NCBI GenBank assembly: GCA_028023455.1
Contig: JAQFVV010000013.1
Span: 10,268,579-10,332,578 of the forward strand
Length of the DNA: 64,000 nucleotides
Direction: 5' to 3'
Source of the DNA: Epiperipatus broadwayi
Taxonomy: Eukaryota > Onychophora > Udeonychophora > Euonychophora > Peripatidae
The translations under genes and the position numbers were made by a program. The first letter of the stretch is position 1. Each line of letters opens with the position of its first letter. Shown here piece by piece: positions 50,517-62,953 of this stretch. The notes under the pieces are model-generated. The model saw only the letters and a list, made by a program, of their open reading frames with translations. It did no database searches and had not been told where the DNA came from.

Positions 50517-50945
50517 CTTGGAACTTAGACTTTCAAACTTCTTACAGCGATCCAATCTATCTTATATAACTGATACACACCACGATAGACATGTGAAAAA
50601 GATAAATCATCTCCAACATATATATTTTGTGCTGAACCAGCACTAACCAGCTGGTCATATCACCATCACCCATACATATATACAATCACTGCTTAAGATA
50701 GCAAATGTTCAAACTTTAATGGACAAGCTTCAATCTTTTCCACCCTGTCATTCATATCATTGAAAATCTGAGAATGAAATTTTCAAAGCCCTTGTTGATG
50801 CCAATATTATTTATTGTCATACTTATGTTGAACTTAAGTCAATCTTTTTCATATGTATGTGGTCATGTGTATCACTTGTATAAGCTGGATTGGATAGCTG
50901 TGGGGAGTTTGAAAGTCTGACTTCAAGTCCCTTATAATTATATTA
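50505..50945. mobile_element. Family D foldback element
   Basis: The left arm (50505-50620) and right arm (50830-50945) are inverted copies. Both contain ATAATTATAA(A/G)GGACTTG, GACTTTCAAACT, CCAATC and GTGAAAAAGAT / ATGAAAAAGAT, with roughly three quarters identity by eye. Between them lies a segment with TGTGCTGAACCAGCACTAA. A related copy is at 2895-3090. No coding capacity. Confidence 0.72.
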
Positions 50946-51080
50946 AGTTTAGTATAAACAATATATATGCATTTAAATATTATATATAAACATTAAAAGC
51001 ATAAAGCTTAACTAGTCAATAAATATTTAAAATTACCCCAAATTCATAACTCAACTTGACTAGCCAAGTAAAGAAACTAA
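50946..51080. other. AT-rich spacer, part of the left PLE arm's 3' flank
   Basis: Read on minus this follows the PLE 3' hairpin at 51083-51127 and may be the remaining 3' UTR. Confidence 0.35.
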
Positions 51081-51082
51081 AA

Positions 51083-51127
51083 CACTACTAATCGTTTCAC
51101 TGTTTTAAGCAGAATTTTCAAGTGTAG
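51083..51127 (-). ncRNA. PLE 3'-UTR hairpin, left copy (hammerhead-like, decayed)
   Basis: Read on minus: CTACACTTGAAAATTCTG, loop, CAGTGAAACGATTAGTAGTG. GAAAC is intact and CTACACT can pair with AGTAGTG (one bulge) as a stem I, but the CTGANGA box reads TTGAAAA. Confidence 0.35.
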
Positions 51128-51431
51128 AGAACTGCAAATAACAACAAATTTAGACTAAACATTACCCACACTCTCATTTACCTCTCAATCACTTAATATT
51201 AAAAGAACTTTTAAATAACTTAACTGCTTCAGAATCTAAATTTTTAACAAAAAAGATTTTTTAATTCTTCGTTTAATTTCATTTCTCTCAAAGAACACAA
51301 ACCTTAGCTTCATCAAAATTAATCATGAGGCTTCTATCTTCTACATGGATATATAAGGTAGAACTAATATATTTATTTCTAACTCTACTTTTATGTATCT
51401 TTACTTTGCCTTATGTATCCAGGTAAAAGAT

Positions 51432-51593
51432 ACAGGTCCCCATTATTAATTTTGAAGAAGCTAAGATTGTCTTCTTTGAGAGAAATGAAATTAAAAAAGA
51501 AATTAAAGAATCTCTATTGTTAAAAATTTATGATTCTGAAGCAGTTAACTTATTTAAAAGTTCTTTTAATATTAAGGGTGTATGGAGGTAAGT
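51432..51593 (+). pseudogene. PLE endonuclease C-terminal fragment
   Basis: The plus frame contains INFEEAKIVFFERNEIKKEI, then ESLLLKIYDSEAVN and ends with VWR and a stop. This resembles the region following the GIY-YIG core in Penelope endonucleases (a charged NEIKKEIKESLL helix, then an Asn-containing end). The inverted left arm encodes the same with stops. Upstream parts are absent. Homology is by pattern only. Confidence 0.55.
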
Positions 51594-51682
51594 AGGATTG
51601 TGGGTAATTCTTAGTTTAAATCTGTTGTTATTTTGTAGTTCTTTACACTTGAGAAGTCTGTGTATAGTTGTTTTAAAAGTGA

Positions 51683-53134
51683 TAACAAAATTTGAATGAA
51701 TTTTTTAATAATATTTAGAAAATAAGTATTGCATATTTATTAAGAAAATAGTTCAATAAGGTATAACAAACATATACTTGTGCATGGTATATTAATAGTT
51801 GTAATTATATCATCCGAAGTAAAGCTTGAATGAGAATATTAGGATTAATAAACATCGGATAATGAATAATAAAAAACCTAATACCGAATGTAGAATAGTG
51901 TTTTGACTTTGTAAGATTCCATACAACCAATATGAAACTAAATTTTATTATTTTGTAGAATTTTATTACGAATGTAAAATTTTGTAAAAAATTTAATTTT
52001 AATAATATTAGGGATGAAAAGTGTTTGTGATAATCATATAAGAAATGCATTTTGTAATAAGCTAACCATAATAATAAATCAAGTAATAATGCTGTATTTT
52101 CTTAAGTGTTAAAAAAAAAAAAGATTTAACTAGGAAAAGTAAATAATATTTTGATTTCATTTTATAAACTAATAAACTAAGTTGAGATATGAGAGTAAGG
52201 GATATCCAATGTATATAGTGTAAAAATATTGTTAATTTATTTATGTTGTTAATAAACTTTGTTTTAAATTTGTTTTAAAGTTTTTGTGTCCGAGTTGTTA
52301 TTTCTCCACATGGATGCATGAAATCACGATACATTTATAATTGAAACAGACATATAAATTTTGCACAAAAGGTAAACATAAAAGTGTTATAAGAATTTTG
52401 AGAATTTATTGGTATGTTAAAATTGAAAGATCATAATTTTATATTATTTATTGGTCATAAGTCGGTTGCCACAATATTACATTAAATTATATGCTAATGT
52501 TGCCACACGTATTCTGTTGTCAGATTATTAAAATACTACCACATATGTATTTATTTATTTCATTTAGGAAGAAATAAAATTATATTATATTATTATTGTT
52601 ATTATTATTTTATTATTATTAGTTGCTGTGTAGTAGATTATGACATAAAATTCCCTTTTCATATTTTACTACCGTAATTTTAAATCAGTTAGAATACAAT
52701 TTACGAACCTGAGATTTTATTTTATTTTACTTCATTTTATTTAATTGAGCTAGATTCTTGTTATAAAGAAGATTAGGATATGATTATTATTTTAATCATA
52801 GTGAATAGAGCTGTCGTAAGAATACTATGAGTTAGTTATTTGGTATAGTAAAAAGGGGGGATAGTGTTCTTATGCCATTGAGGTAGTATCATGTGGATAA
52901 TGGCTCAATGTAGTCTATCTCGTTCCCTGTATTGTCACTCCATGTCTCATGAAAATAGTAAATATTTGTTAATTCATTTTAAAATTGAACCGTATTTGTA
53001 TTTTAAAATTAGAGCTAGTAATCATTTTAATTAATGCTGAATATTTCATTTATTTATTTATTAACTGAGCTAGAACCCATAAATATTTGTAATAAACAGT
53101 ATATTTTGGGGTGAGAATGCACGGGGGGAGGCTA

Positions 53135-53136
<2 letters not shown>
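51683..53136. other. AT-rich DNA without recognisable gene
   Basis: No coding frame or clear repeat; short ATT runs near 52590-52620. Confidence 0.5.

Positions 53137-53166
<30 letters not shown>
53137..53166. repeat. (TA)n microsatellite
   Basis: About 15 TA units. Confidence 0.93.
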
Positions 53167-53169
<3 letters not shown>

Positions 53170-53590
53170 AATCAGAAATCCATGATAAACTGTATCACCA
53201 TTATCAGTTGCCATTATAATATGCAAATCATATTTGCAATTATTATGTCTCTTCACAGCTCATTATACTTTATTTCACCTTTATTGCACATAGCCCTTTA
53301 TTGCAATTACATATAAATACTAGAGGGAGTTTGATACAAGAGTTCATTTAAGCATAATTATTTCACATTTGCATAACTGATATGATTGGCATAAGCAGAT
53401 TTTCTAGAGTAGCTTAACAATAATAAGATAATTTATTCATGAACTGTCAGCACATATTTACATAGTAAAATATTAATCTTTATTTACATCCATGTATATA
53501 TACTATATATGCCCATACAATATGGTAATCACAAAATATGTTCATGTGTATTTCTGATACATAAAGGTTTCTTGTAACTATTTCATTGAA
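53167..53590. other. AT-rich DNA without recognisable gene
   Basis: Nothing recognisable. Confidence 0.45.
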
Positions 53591-53592
53591 AC

Positions 53593-53885
53593 AGGCAAAA
53601 CTCTTCATACAGTATTGTCACTCAGTGCAAGCAGGAGTAATCAATGGATGTCAGAAGGTTTGCATAGTGCTCTCAGATCCAAAGCTCCTCACTGAAGTAC
53701 ACATCCAGAAACTAGTCTGGAGATATTGGATAAGTAGGCACTAGATGGGGATTTTATGCACAAGCCTTCTTGCATCCATTGATTACTCTGACTTGCACTG
53801 AGTGGCAATGCTATATGGAGAGTTAGACTTTTTAATAACAGTTATAAGCAAGCATAAGAAATGATGATCATGTGATGTTTATTGG
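53593..53885. mobile_element. Family F foldback element, copy 3
   Basis: The left GGCAAAACTCTTCATACAG and AATCAATGGATGTCAGAAGG are answered on the right by CATCCATTGATTACTCTG and TATATGGAGAGTTAGA. The right end AAGCATAAGAAATGATGATC and CATGTGATGTTT is the family terminus. Compact, with a short loop near 53660-53700. Confidence 0.8.
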
Positions 53886-54852
53886 CTTAAAACTATTTTA
53901 TTGCATTTGTCTTTTCTTTCTGAATCACTTCTTATCTAATTAACTTTCCATTATATTTTAGCTTTCCCATAAAAGCAATCAATAATGCATATTCACCAAA
54001 ACTCATGCTCAATTATCAAATAATTATTTTTTAAAAAATCTATCAATTTTTATTTATGTCACATTACTGTGACATACATATTACAATAATAGATTCACTA
54101 TAGTAATATCTAGAAAGATTATTCGTATGACACTATTACAAAGTATTTTTAAATATTTTTTTATGTTAAATAGATAGGTTTTACTTCCATGCAAAAAGCA
54201 GTAACTATTGTGGATGAAGTTATTTTTTAAAAAATGCCACAAACATTTTTCAGTTGAGTCAAGTATCTTGTTTGAACTAATAAAAGCATTAAGTAAAATA
54301 CTTTTTCTCATGATTTTTTCTTATGGCACAAACTATCATGACCATAACGGTTTTTGACACACTAATCTCTCTGGGGATTATTCATATATGAGTGAAAGCT
54401 ACCTGTTTTACATGACAACAACAATAAGATGGCATTTATTGACACTGATGTTCAATGTAAGTTACTATAATTTTTTTTATCTTTGTTTCACAAGTTGGAA
54501 AGTAAAAGTATCCTTAAAATTTACTGAGAAAATATCATAGGACCAAAAAAAAACTCATTATTTTTAAAGTTAATAATTTTGTATTTTAATATAAATGTTT
54601 CTTGCATTGAGTGAAATTTAAAAAAAAATACTTATTAATCAAATCTTAAATACATTTTCAATATAAAGTTCTTTCTTCAATGGGCATGTATTAGAAAAAC
54701 ACGGCAAAAATATTTAATGTTATTTCATGTACTACATTTAATGGTCTTTCATATTGATCTAAGATGTATCTTTTGAAAAGGATGCTCTGAATAAAAATTG
54801 CATTTAAGGACTTTAATAGTATATATTTTTGAAATTTTCACTCCATGCCAGA
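53886..54852. other. AT-rich DNA without recognisable gene
   Basis: No gene. The last 30 bp are the left half of the site into which the family F array was inserted. Confidence 0.5.
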
Positions 54853-54866
54853 AGCATTTATATTAA

Positions 54867-56547
54867 ACCTTAAAACATCACATGATCACTATCTTCCATG
54901 CTTGCTCATAACTGTTGTTAAAATAGGCAAAACTCTCTCCTTACAGTAGTGCCACTCCAGGCAAAACAGAGTAATCAATGGAAGCCAGAAGCCTGTGCAT
55001 AAAATTCCTATCTAGTGGCTACTCATCCAATATCCCCAAACTAGTTTCTGACTTATGGCCTTCATCAGTGAGGGCCTTGGATCTGAGAGCACTGCACCTA
55101 GATCTTAGAATCTAATGCAACCCTCCAGCAGACACCTTTTATCTTTACATAACCCCAAAACTATTGAAAACACACAGATGTTTTTAATCTAAGCTCAGTA
55201 GCTTATATAGTCATATGGGTCTAAACTCAATTCAGCACCAATACATTTTGGTGTCTTTGGCTTTTTTAGAACCATAGCCACCACCTTTCTATAAGGCAGG
55301 ATTGGTATTAAACCTTAAAACATCACATGATCACTATCCTCCATGCTTGCTCATAGTTGTTAAAATAGGTAAAACTCTCTCCATACAGTAGTGCTACTCT
55401 AAGCAAGACAGAGTAATCAATGGATGCCAGAAGGCTTGTGCATAAAATTCCTATCTAGTGCCTACTCATCCAATATCCCCAAACTAGTTTCTGGATTATG
55501 GCCTTCATCAGTCAAAAACCTTGGATCTGATAGCACTGCACCTAGATCTTAGGATCTAAGCCTTCTGGCATCCATTGATTACTCTGTCTTGCTTAGAGTG
55601 GCACTACTGTATGGAGAGAGTTTTGCCTATTTTAACAACAGTTATGAGCAAGCATGGGAGATAGTGATCATGTGATGTTTTACAGTTTAATACCAATCCT
55701 GCTTTATAGGAAGGTGGTGACTATGGTTGTAAAAGAGCCAAAGACACCAAAATGTATGTGTGCTGAACTGAGTTCAGATCAATATGACTATATAAGCTAC
55801 TGAGCTTACATTGAAAATATCTGTGTGTTTTCAATTTTATTCTCATAGCTTTGTAGTTTGTACAGATAAAAGATGGCTGCTGGAGGGTTGCATTAGATCC
55901 TAATATCTAGGTGCAGTGCTCTCAGATCCAAGGCTCCTCACTGATGAAAGCCATAAGCCAGAAACTAGTTTGGGGATATTGGATGAGTAGGCACTGGTTA
56001 GGGATTTTATGCAAAAGCCTTCTTGCATCCATTGATTATTATGTCTTGCTTAGAGTGGCACTACTATATGGAGAGAGTTTTGCCTATTTTAACAACAGTT
56101 ATGAGAAAGCATGGAAGATAGTGATCATGTCATGTTTTAAAGTTTAATACTAATGCTGCCTTATAGGAAGGTGGTTGCTATGGTTGTTAAAGAGCCAGAC
56201 ACCAAAAATGTATGGATGCTGAACTGAGTTCAGACCCATATGACTACATAAGCTACTGAGCTTAGATTGAAAATATCAGTGTGTTTTCAATTTTATTCTC
56301 ATAGTTTTATAGTTATGTAGAGATAAAAGGTGTTTTCTGGAGGGTTGCATTAGATCCTAAGATCTAGTTGCAGTGCTCTCAGATTCAAGGATTCTCACTG
56401 ATGAAGGCCATAAGCCAGAAACTAATTTGGGGATATTGATTGAGTAGGCACTAGATGGGGATTTTATGCACAAGCCTTCTGGCATCCATTGATTACTCTG
56501 TCTTTCTTAGAGTGGCACTACTGTTTGGAGAGAGTTTCGCCTATTTT
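54867..56547. mobile_element. Family F inverted tandem array with 14-bp flanking repeats
   Basis: From the left, about one and a half units (period about 447 bp, from AACATCACATGATCAC at 54874 to the next at 55321) run in one orientation. At 55550-55560 the orientation flips, and more than two units run back (period about 454 bp). The array is flanked by AGCATTTATATTAA at 54853-54866 and 56548-56561. The right end stops inside the terminal motif (GCCTATTTT), so the ends are not symmetric. No coding capacity. A related, uninterrupted sequence at 58390-58440 represents the empty site. Confidence 0.85.
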
Positions 56548-58384
56548 AGCATTTATATTAATGCATAAAATTATTACACTTTAATTATGGATCTTAATTT
56601 ATAATTTTAAATCTATTTAGATATCTCTGTTATATTTGAAAACTATTCTAAAGAGCCTGATAAGACCTGCATCTTTCTGCTTTAGGATTACAAAAGTTAT
56701 TTAATCTCATAAAGCTATGTAACTTTATCCAAATCTAAATAAGTTCATAGGAAAGATTTATCACTATAAATGCAGTTATTCAAATTCTTGTATCATTATT
56801 CAAATGACAATTAAAAAGCTCTTTGCCAAAAATATTATCATTATTATTAAAAAAGTATAAATTATCCAATTGTATATATATTTTATTTAGTACATGGATT
56901 TTTATTGTTAATTTTTATTATAAATAAGTAATCAAGTATTTTATTGTTTTTGGTAGTTCAAAAGCAATCCAATCACTAAAAATGATAGCATTAGAATCAT
57001 GATCCAATAACCTTGAGTTCTAGAGCCAGCAATTTTAATATTCCAATAACTATGCAGAGCAGCTTTATTATTAACAAAAACCATAAAAGATTCTTGATAG
57101 ACTTCCCCTGAGAGATTATTTCCTAATAACTCTTTTAAATCTTTTATTTCTATCATTGCCTTCATAAATTTGATCATCATTAATTATACAATTCATAATT
57201 TGTGTTTAAACAGTTTAGAGGCAATTAAATTTCATTTACAAGACAAATGACAATGGTCATGGGTGGTTCTGAATCTGTTGATGAAATTCCAGTAACTTCT
57301 AGGAAGATCATATTTAACTATATTTAGTATTGGATCTGGAAAAAAAACAATTTTAAAAACACATAAGAAATCCATTTTTATATGAGAATTTTTCAAGTGG
57401 TTGAAGAGGTTTTTAGAAAAGGAATCTTGGTCTGTAGTAAATATTAGATGGAGAAGCTATAATTTGAATTATTGATAGTCTGATCTCTTGAATCAATTTT
57501 TAATATATTTTCTGTGAGGCAAAATGTCTTCTAATACCTGATTAAGAAATAAGTGAAAATAATTTTTGATTTTGATCCATCCTATATACCCCTAATATTA
57601 AGTTGAAGTATTTTATTGTATTAAGGTATTCCATAATTGCTAATACTATGTAATTATTTTAATTTTAATAGTTCAAAATCTTCACTTTATAATCTTCTAT
57701 GGCTATTCCCCATATTACCCTGAAATTTGTGTTAATAGTTTTGTTATGCTTTTTTGTAATTTGCTGTTTTTAATCAGTATTTGCAGGATAGACCACAGAA
57801 ATGTTCAAATGTTACTTTTATTGTATTAAAAAATGTGAGATGACCATGACCATTATAAGACTGATTTAATAGTTAAAAGAATGTAGAATAATGCAATCCA
57901 TCCAGATATTTATATAATAATTATTATCATAAAACTATTCAATACTATGCCTTAGTAACATTAAAAATATGAAAATTTAAGTTAATAATTTTTAATATCT
58001 AATAGTTGCTCAAATTTAAACCAAAATAGCAACTTGCTTCTGAAGAATCAACACTAACTTTTGTGATCATATCAATTTTTTAATGCAGCCACCATTTTTA
58101 TCTTGGAGTGTGTAACAATGTATCTTATTTTCTGCACATATAATTAATTGTAATTCTGAATCTTTTACACTTTGATTTCTTATTAAAACATAATTCATAA
58201 AATGCATCAAAGTTTCTTTTTAATATTTGTTTAAGTAAAATATAGATGATAATAACTCTGTGTGTTTTGCAATAATTCAGAATCAATAGGTCATTCAAGT
58301 CCGCAAAGTCATTACCATTTCACAATTACACACATTAAGTATATGGTATTTTATAAAATGAATAAGTAGATAATAAGTGAATTT

Positions 58385-58450
58385 TTTTACTCCATGTAAG
58401 AAACATTCATACTAATGTACAAAATTATTATATTTTAATTGTGAAGTTTA
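58385..58450 (+). repeat. Paralogue of the family F array insertion site (empty site)
   Basis: ACTCCATG, a single copy of the TSD-like ACATTCATACTAA and AAAATTATTA...TTTTAATT match the sequences on both sides of the array at 54840-54866 and 56562-56590, about 80 percent by eye. It shows what the locus looks like without the insert. Confidence 0.75.
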
Positions 58451-58562
58451 AATTATACTTTTTAAGATAATACATTAACTGTTTTGATTATTGGCTGGAC
58501 TTTGAAACACAGTGGCAGTAAATTTTAATTTCATTTAAAAATTAAATTACCATTTATAAAAT

Positions 58563-58662
58563 ATTTGTCCACTATATAATCAATTAAAACTATTAAATTA
58601 TAATATATGCCTATTTTTCCACTATATAATCAATTAAAACTATTAAATTATAATATATGCCT
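58563..58662 (+). repeat. 50-bp tandem duplication
   Basis: CCACTATATAATCAATTAAA and the following 24 bases occur twice with a period of exactly 50 bp (58569 and 58619), essentially identical, so recent. Confidence 0.92.
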
Positions 58663-60373
58663 TGATGTTACAAGAGTCTTTGTTTCAATTGAGAATTAAG
58701 AGAAGTTGTTATACTTTGTTTCTCAATATTTACAACTATATTGTTCAGCAATAATCTCAAATATAAAATGTTGAGTATTATATTAAAAGCTAACTTCGTT
58801 TGATTAGAATACCTAAGATGGGATTTTGCCATTTTATTTTATTCTGCATAACTGACTTGATTGTGGTTGTATTAGAATTACCATGTCAGTAGATTTTAAT
58901 ATTTAAAAATGGAGTTCCCCTTTATAAAATATTTCTCCACCTGTATATATCTTTACATATGACTATTTATTAGTATGCTTTCAGAACAGGTTATATTTGC
59001 CTGATTAATGAGATTACTTTAAATTTCTTTGCATTATTAATCTTACACTTCTTGGTCAACTTGCAATGCTTAATGTATATATAAACATATAAGACCATAG
59101 ATAAATATCTTTATTGTTAATGAGGATGCCTTGACTACAGGCTGAGTTTGTTGATAGCTTAAAGGTTGATTGTTATAATGTGTATAACATTACTAAATTT
59201 TAACTTATGCCCATATAAGAAATTGTATATTAATCAGAAATATAAAAAAATGCAATGAAACAGAAAGTAGAGAAAAAGATTTTTCACAATAAGTTAATAT
59301 GATTGTGCAGAAATTATATTGAATATCAAAATAAAATAAAATTAGGGGATAACATTCTGATAGTTTGTGATAATGTTATACTATTTCTATTATTTAATTG
59401 AATTGTTAAATGTTTTTAAAAAATCTAAATTTTATTTATATTTTTCTAAATACATTCAACAGTTAATTATAAATGGATACTATTGAACAGTACTTAAGAG
59501 TATTATTTTTCTCCCTTTTACAAATCTCTTTTGCTTATCTAGTGACAGCTAGCATAGTAATTAAGCAAGGGAATTTTAGTTTCATGACTTTGAATCAGAA
59601 ATATTGCATTTAAAATAATGATTTAATAAAGACAACAGTATAATTTTTGTATACTTTTTATTATGAATTGTAATACTAGATTGACTTATGAAACTATCTA
59701 TCATTCTTGTGTGAATAGCATTTAAAATTTATTTTTACTTACTTATATCTGTCCAACATTTTTGTCTTTTTTTCAATTGAATATATGTTGGTTGATATAC
59801 TTTACACTTACTATTTGTGATCTAATTATTGTTTTATATTTCTAATCATGTTATTATAGGATGGCTAGTTTCATCAATATATGCTCTTCCACAATGATAT
59901 ATTAGTGAAATTATAATTCCACCAAAAATATTTAAAAGAGCATAAAATTGTGATTAGATAGAAAACAAACAGACACCAAAATATTGAACAGAAAAAAAAG
60001 TAAAAATAAGAAAATTTAAAGAAGCTTTACAATGACAAATAACCCTATAGGTCAATCTAGTGTGATAATTCATAATTTTTGAAAATTTAATCTTTTAAAA
60101 AAAATAATGGAAAGCTAGAATATACTAAATTTTTATTCATTTGCCTTCAAAAGGATAGCCTAATTTGGGGCTGGCTTATGGTAGCCATTGTGAATAGTTC
60201 TCTATTCACAAGTTCTGCCTATCACAGTCCTTTTTACACATTGGAGATCAAATATTTTAAAAGAATTATAGCTAAAATTACAGGTAAGTACCATATTTAA
60301 TATTATAAGCTAATTTTGATCAAAAATATAATAATTTTCCACCACATATCTTATAAAACATCCGTTTTAGCAA

Positions 60374-62938
60374 ATGGGTCTAATGGCTGACAGCAAAGAA
60401 GCTTCAAACATGGCAAGAAGCTTTCAAAATTGTTTAAATCCTACTGAATATTTAAATGATGACTTTACCATGATCAATAGAACAACAAGAAAATGCAGAG
60501 TTATTAAAAAACCTACCTCCTTGAATAATACTAAAGGAAAACTGCTTATGAAATTGATTCCTACAAATCTTCAAAAAAAAAAATACTCGCAAAAGAGAAA
60601 ATGTGTAACGTAAACTTAAAGACGCCCAGAAACAAAGTTAAACCCAATTCCCAAGCCAATCTTAATTCAAACACAGTTTAAAATGACAAAATTCTAAAAA
60701 ATATGGAAAAAACCAAATCAATTACCCTTGCTACAATTAAGTTCTATGGCAAAGTCTAATCAAACACTAAACTTACGCTATGATCACCTTCAACCGGAAG
60801 TGCCGAAAAGCAGCAAAACTTTTCAGCCACCAAGAATTAATCTAACACATAATTCAAATTCAAATTTAAATAATAAACAATATAGATTTGGATTCAAGCT
60901 ACAACTCAGTGAATAAATCAGATTTTTTAGATGCTCCAATAGAAAGTAATAAGGAAAAAAATGATGTAACAGTGGTGACATTAAGCAAACAAAATTTTCC
61001 AAAAAAAAAAAAATTCTAATGGAGATTTCTCCATATCAGAAAATAACATTCAGATGCTCAAGAGTCGTAAAAATTGTGCTTTGAACACATCTAAAATTGA
61101 TAATTCAATAGATTATTCCTCCAAGAACATGACTAAATTTGCTGTCTGATTACAAGCAACAGCAAGAAAATTTATACCATTAATTCAATTTCATCGTCTT
61201 TGAAAGAAAAACCTGATTTCAACGTAAATACGCGACACATACAAGAATTTACTAGGAATGTTCCCAACCCCAAAACTAAAGCTTCAGATGCCATTAAAAA
61301 GCCCATAATGATGCATAACTCACCAACAAGGTCCACAACGACATCTTCAATCGATATGCCCAAAAATGTAAGCCTTCAGACCTCCATTCCAACAAACTCT
61401 GACTATTCACCCAGCTTACAAACTAATAACCTTGACCACTTCTCACAAAAAAATCTACCATATTCTCAAATCTATTCTAGAATGGATTTAGGATCAGATT
61501 TTCCTTCTCTAAGTCCTGCACCCAAATCAAAACCATCAAACTATTTCAATAAAAATAAATTCACAGGACTTAAACAAATTACTACAAATAATTACAACAA
61601 CTTCCCTTCACTACATGTTGCTCCCAATCATAATACCTATCAATTGGCTTCCAAACCATTATCCTATGCTGAGAAAGCAGCTATGATTCCTAACACAAAC
61701 ATTCAGTCTAAATCATTTATCACTCAGAATCTACATCACACTCCTAAACCAGACCCTTTCAATAAGGCCATACAAATTATTGATGAAAAAACACACTTAC
61801 TGAACAGGATACTCCAGAAATAACACCACTCGGAGCCACTCACAATTTTCATTGTGATCCTACCATTCATGCTTTTATCAATGAACAATTCAATAGATCT
61901 ATCAATGCTCTCCTCCATAAAACCTTTCAAAATTACAAAAATGAAAATGCAGTCATTCTCTCAACTACTGATAATGATCTTAATTTGTATAATTTTCCTG
62001 TCAAATCACTGAATGCCTTGTTCAAAGATCACAATCTATGGGGATCAATATATAAGATCTTATTCCATCTTATTCCATCTGAATAAATGATATTTCATTG
62101 TGCAATTCCACAATGTTGTTACAAAAGAAGCCTTCAGAAACAACTTCAATCACTCACTAATCGTTATCTAGTCATCATAGATGCTAATTGTCCTCTATAT
62201 TTGGATGGAACAGTGCGGAACTGCCTAGCTGATTTTGATAGAACTGACCTACAAAAGATTTTGTGACCCTATGGAAAAATCATCTCCTTTGACTACAAAC
62301 TCATATCTCATGCTCAAACCCATGTACTCACCAATGTGGCAATATTCAAAATTGTCCTCAATAAGGGCATTTATCCCTTGTCTGTTCCAGGATTGATTGA
62401 GTATCAGAAATGTCCCCTTATAATCATCCTCTGTGGTGTCCCTCCTCAATGTTTTCATTGCCTACAAAGAGGGCATATCATGAAGGAATGCCAAAATCAC
62501 ATATGCACCCAATCCAGAAAAATATGCCATAAATATCATAAACATGCATATAAAAACAGACTTCCCTCATCTCAATCTCTTTCTAATAGACCCACTTCCA
62601 ATTACAATTATAATAGAATTGATAATCACCAAGATCTTGGGCCTAAATCACATTTTTCCTACACTGCTGCCATTCCTGGCCCCAGCACTCAACAATTTAC
62701 TGATGACTTATCTACTGGGCATTTCAAGATAACTGCTGATGACCAATCCACAGAGGTCTCTTCTCTGACTGAGGAGGATGGCCTGTCTATGGCCTCTGTC
62801 CCTGACCCAGAGATCAACTCCTGTGGTCCCTCCTCCCCTCCCCAATGTAAGAGAAAAAACTGTAATCTTAAATCTCAGTCTAATCCAGCTAAATCTTATT
62901 CCAGTGCTGACAGTCTTGCCTCCCTTGGGGGGGCTTGA
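60374..62938 (+). pseudogene. LINE-B ORF1: nucleic-acid-binding protein with CCHC zinc knuckle
   Basis: This is a run of plus-strand frames (60374-60613, 60728-60916, 61200-61823, then 62336-62938) separated by stops and frameshifts. Together they look like one non-LTR retrotransposon ORF1. The first half is rich in Ser, Thr, Asn and Pro, with FPSLSPAPKS (about 61500-61530) and PLSYAEKAA near 61660-61683. The region 61830-62340 is readable in other frames and could be an RRM-like part. The clear domain is the knuckle CFHCLQRGHIMKEC (62450-62491), spacing C-x2-C-x4-H-x4-C, with further Cys/His after it. It would bind the element's RNA. The 62336-62938 frame ends just before the EN frame, as expected for ORF1-ORF2. 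Not functional as it stands. Confidence 0.78.
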
Positions 62939-62953
62939 TCTCCCCAGCCTGGC

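Larger units (their letters stand above)
51083..51682. mobile_element. Inverted pair of PLE 3' ends, third family
   Basis: The left arm (about 51083-51370) and right arm (about 51405-51682) are inverted copies around a spacer of about 35 bp. Each encodes the C-terminal end of a PLE endonuclease (see 51432-51593) and then the 3' UTR hairpin. The arms are recognisably but imperfectly identical. The arrangement repeats the head-to-head organisation of the 14.8-21.4 kb composite at smaller size. Confidence 0.75.
56562..60360. other. AT-rich DNA without recognisable gene
   Basis: Contains locally repeated unique sequence: the empty-site paralogue, a 50-bp tandem duplication, and a pair of related stretches near 58500-58570 and 58860-58945 (CAGTAAATTTTAAT / CAGTAGATTTTAAT, TTTATAAAATATTT). 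No coding frame. A tRNA-like A-box resemblance near 59548-59610 is too weak to call. Confidence 0.5.

Noticed and set aside
59548-59615. tRNA-like SINE (A-box resemblance AGCATAGTAATTAAGCAAGG)
   Set aside because: No convincing B box, tail or TSD.
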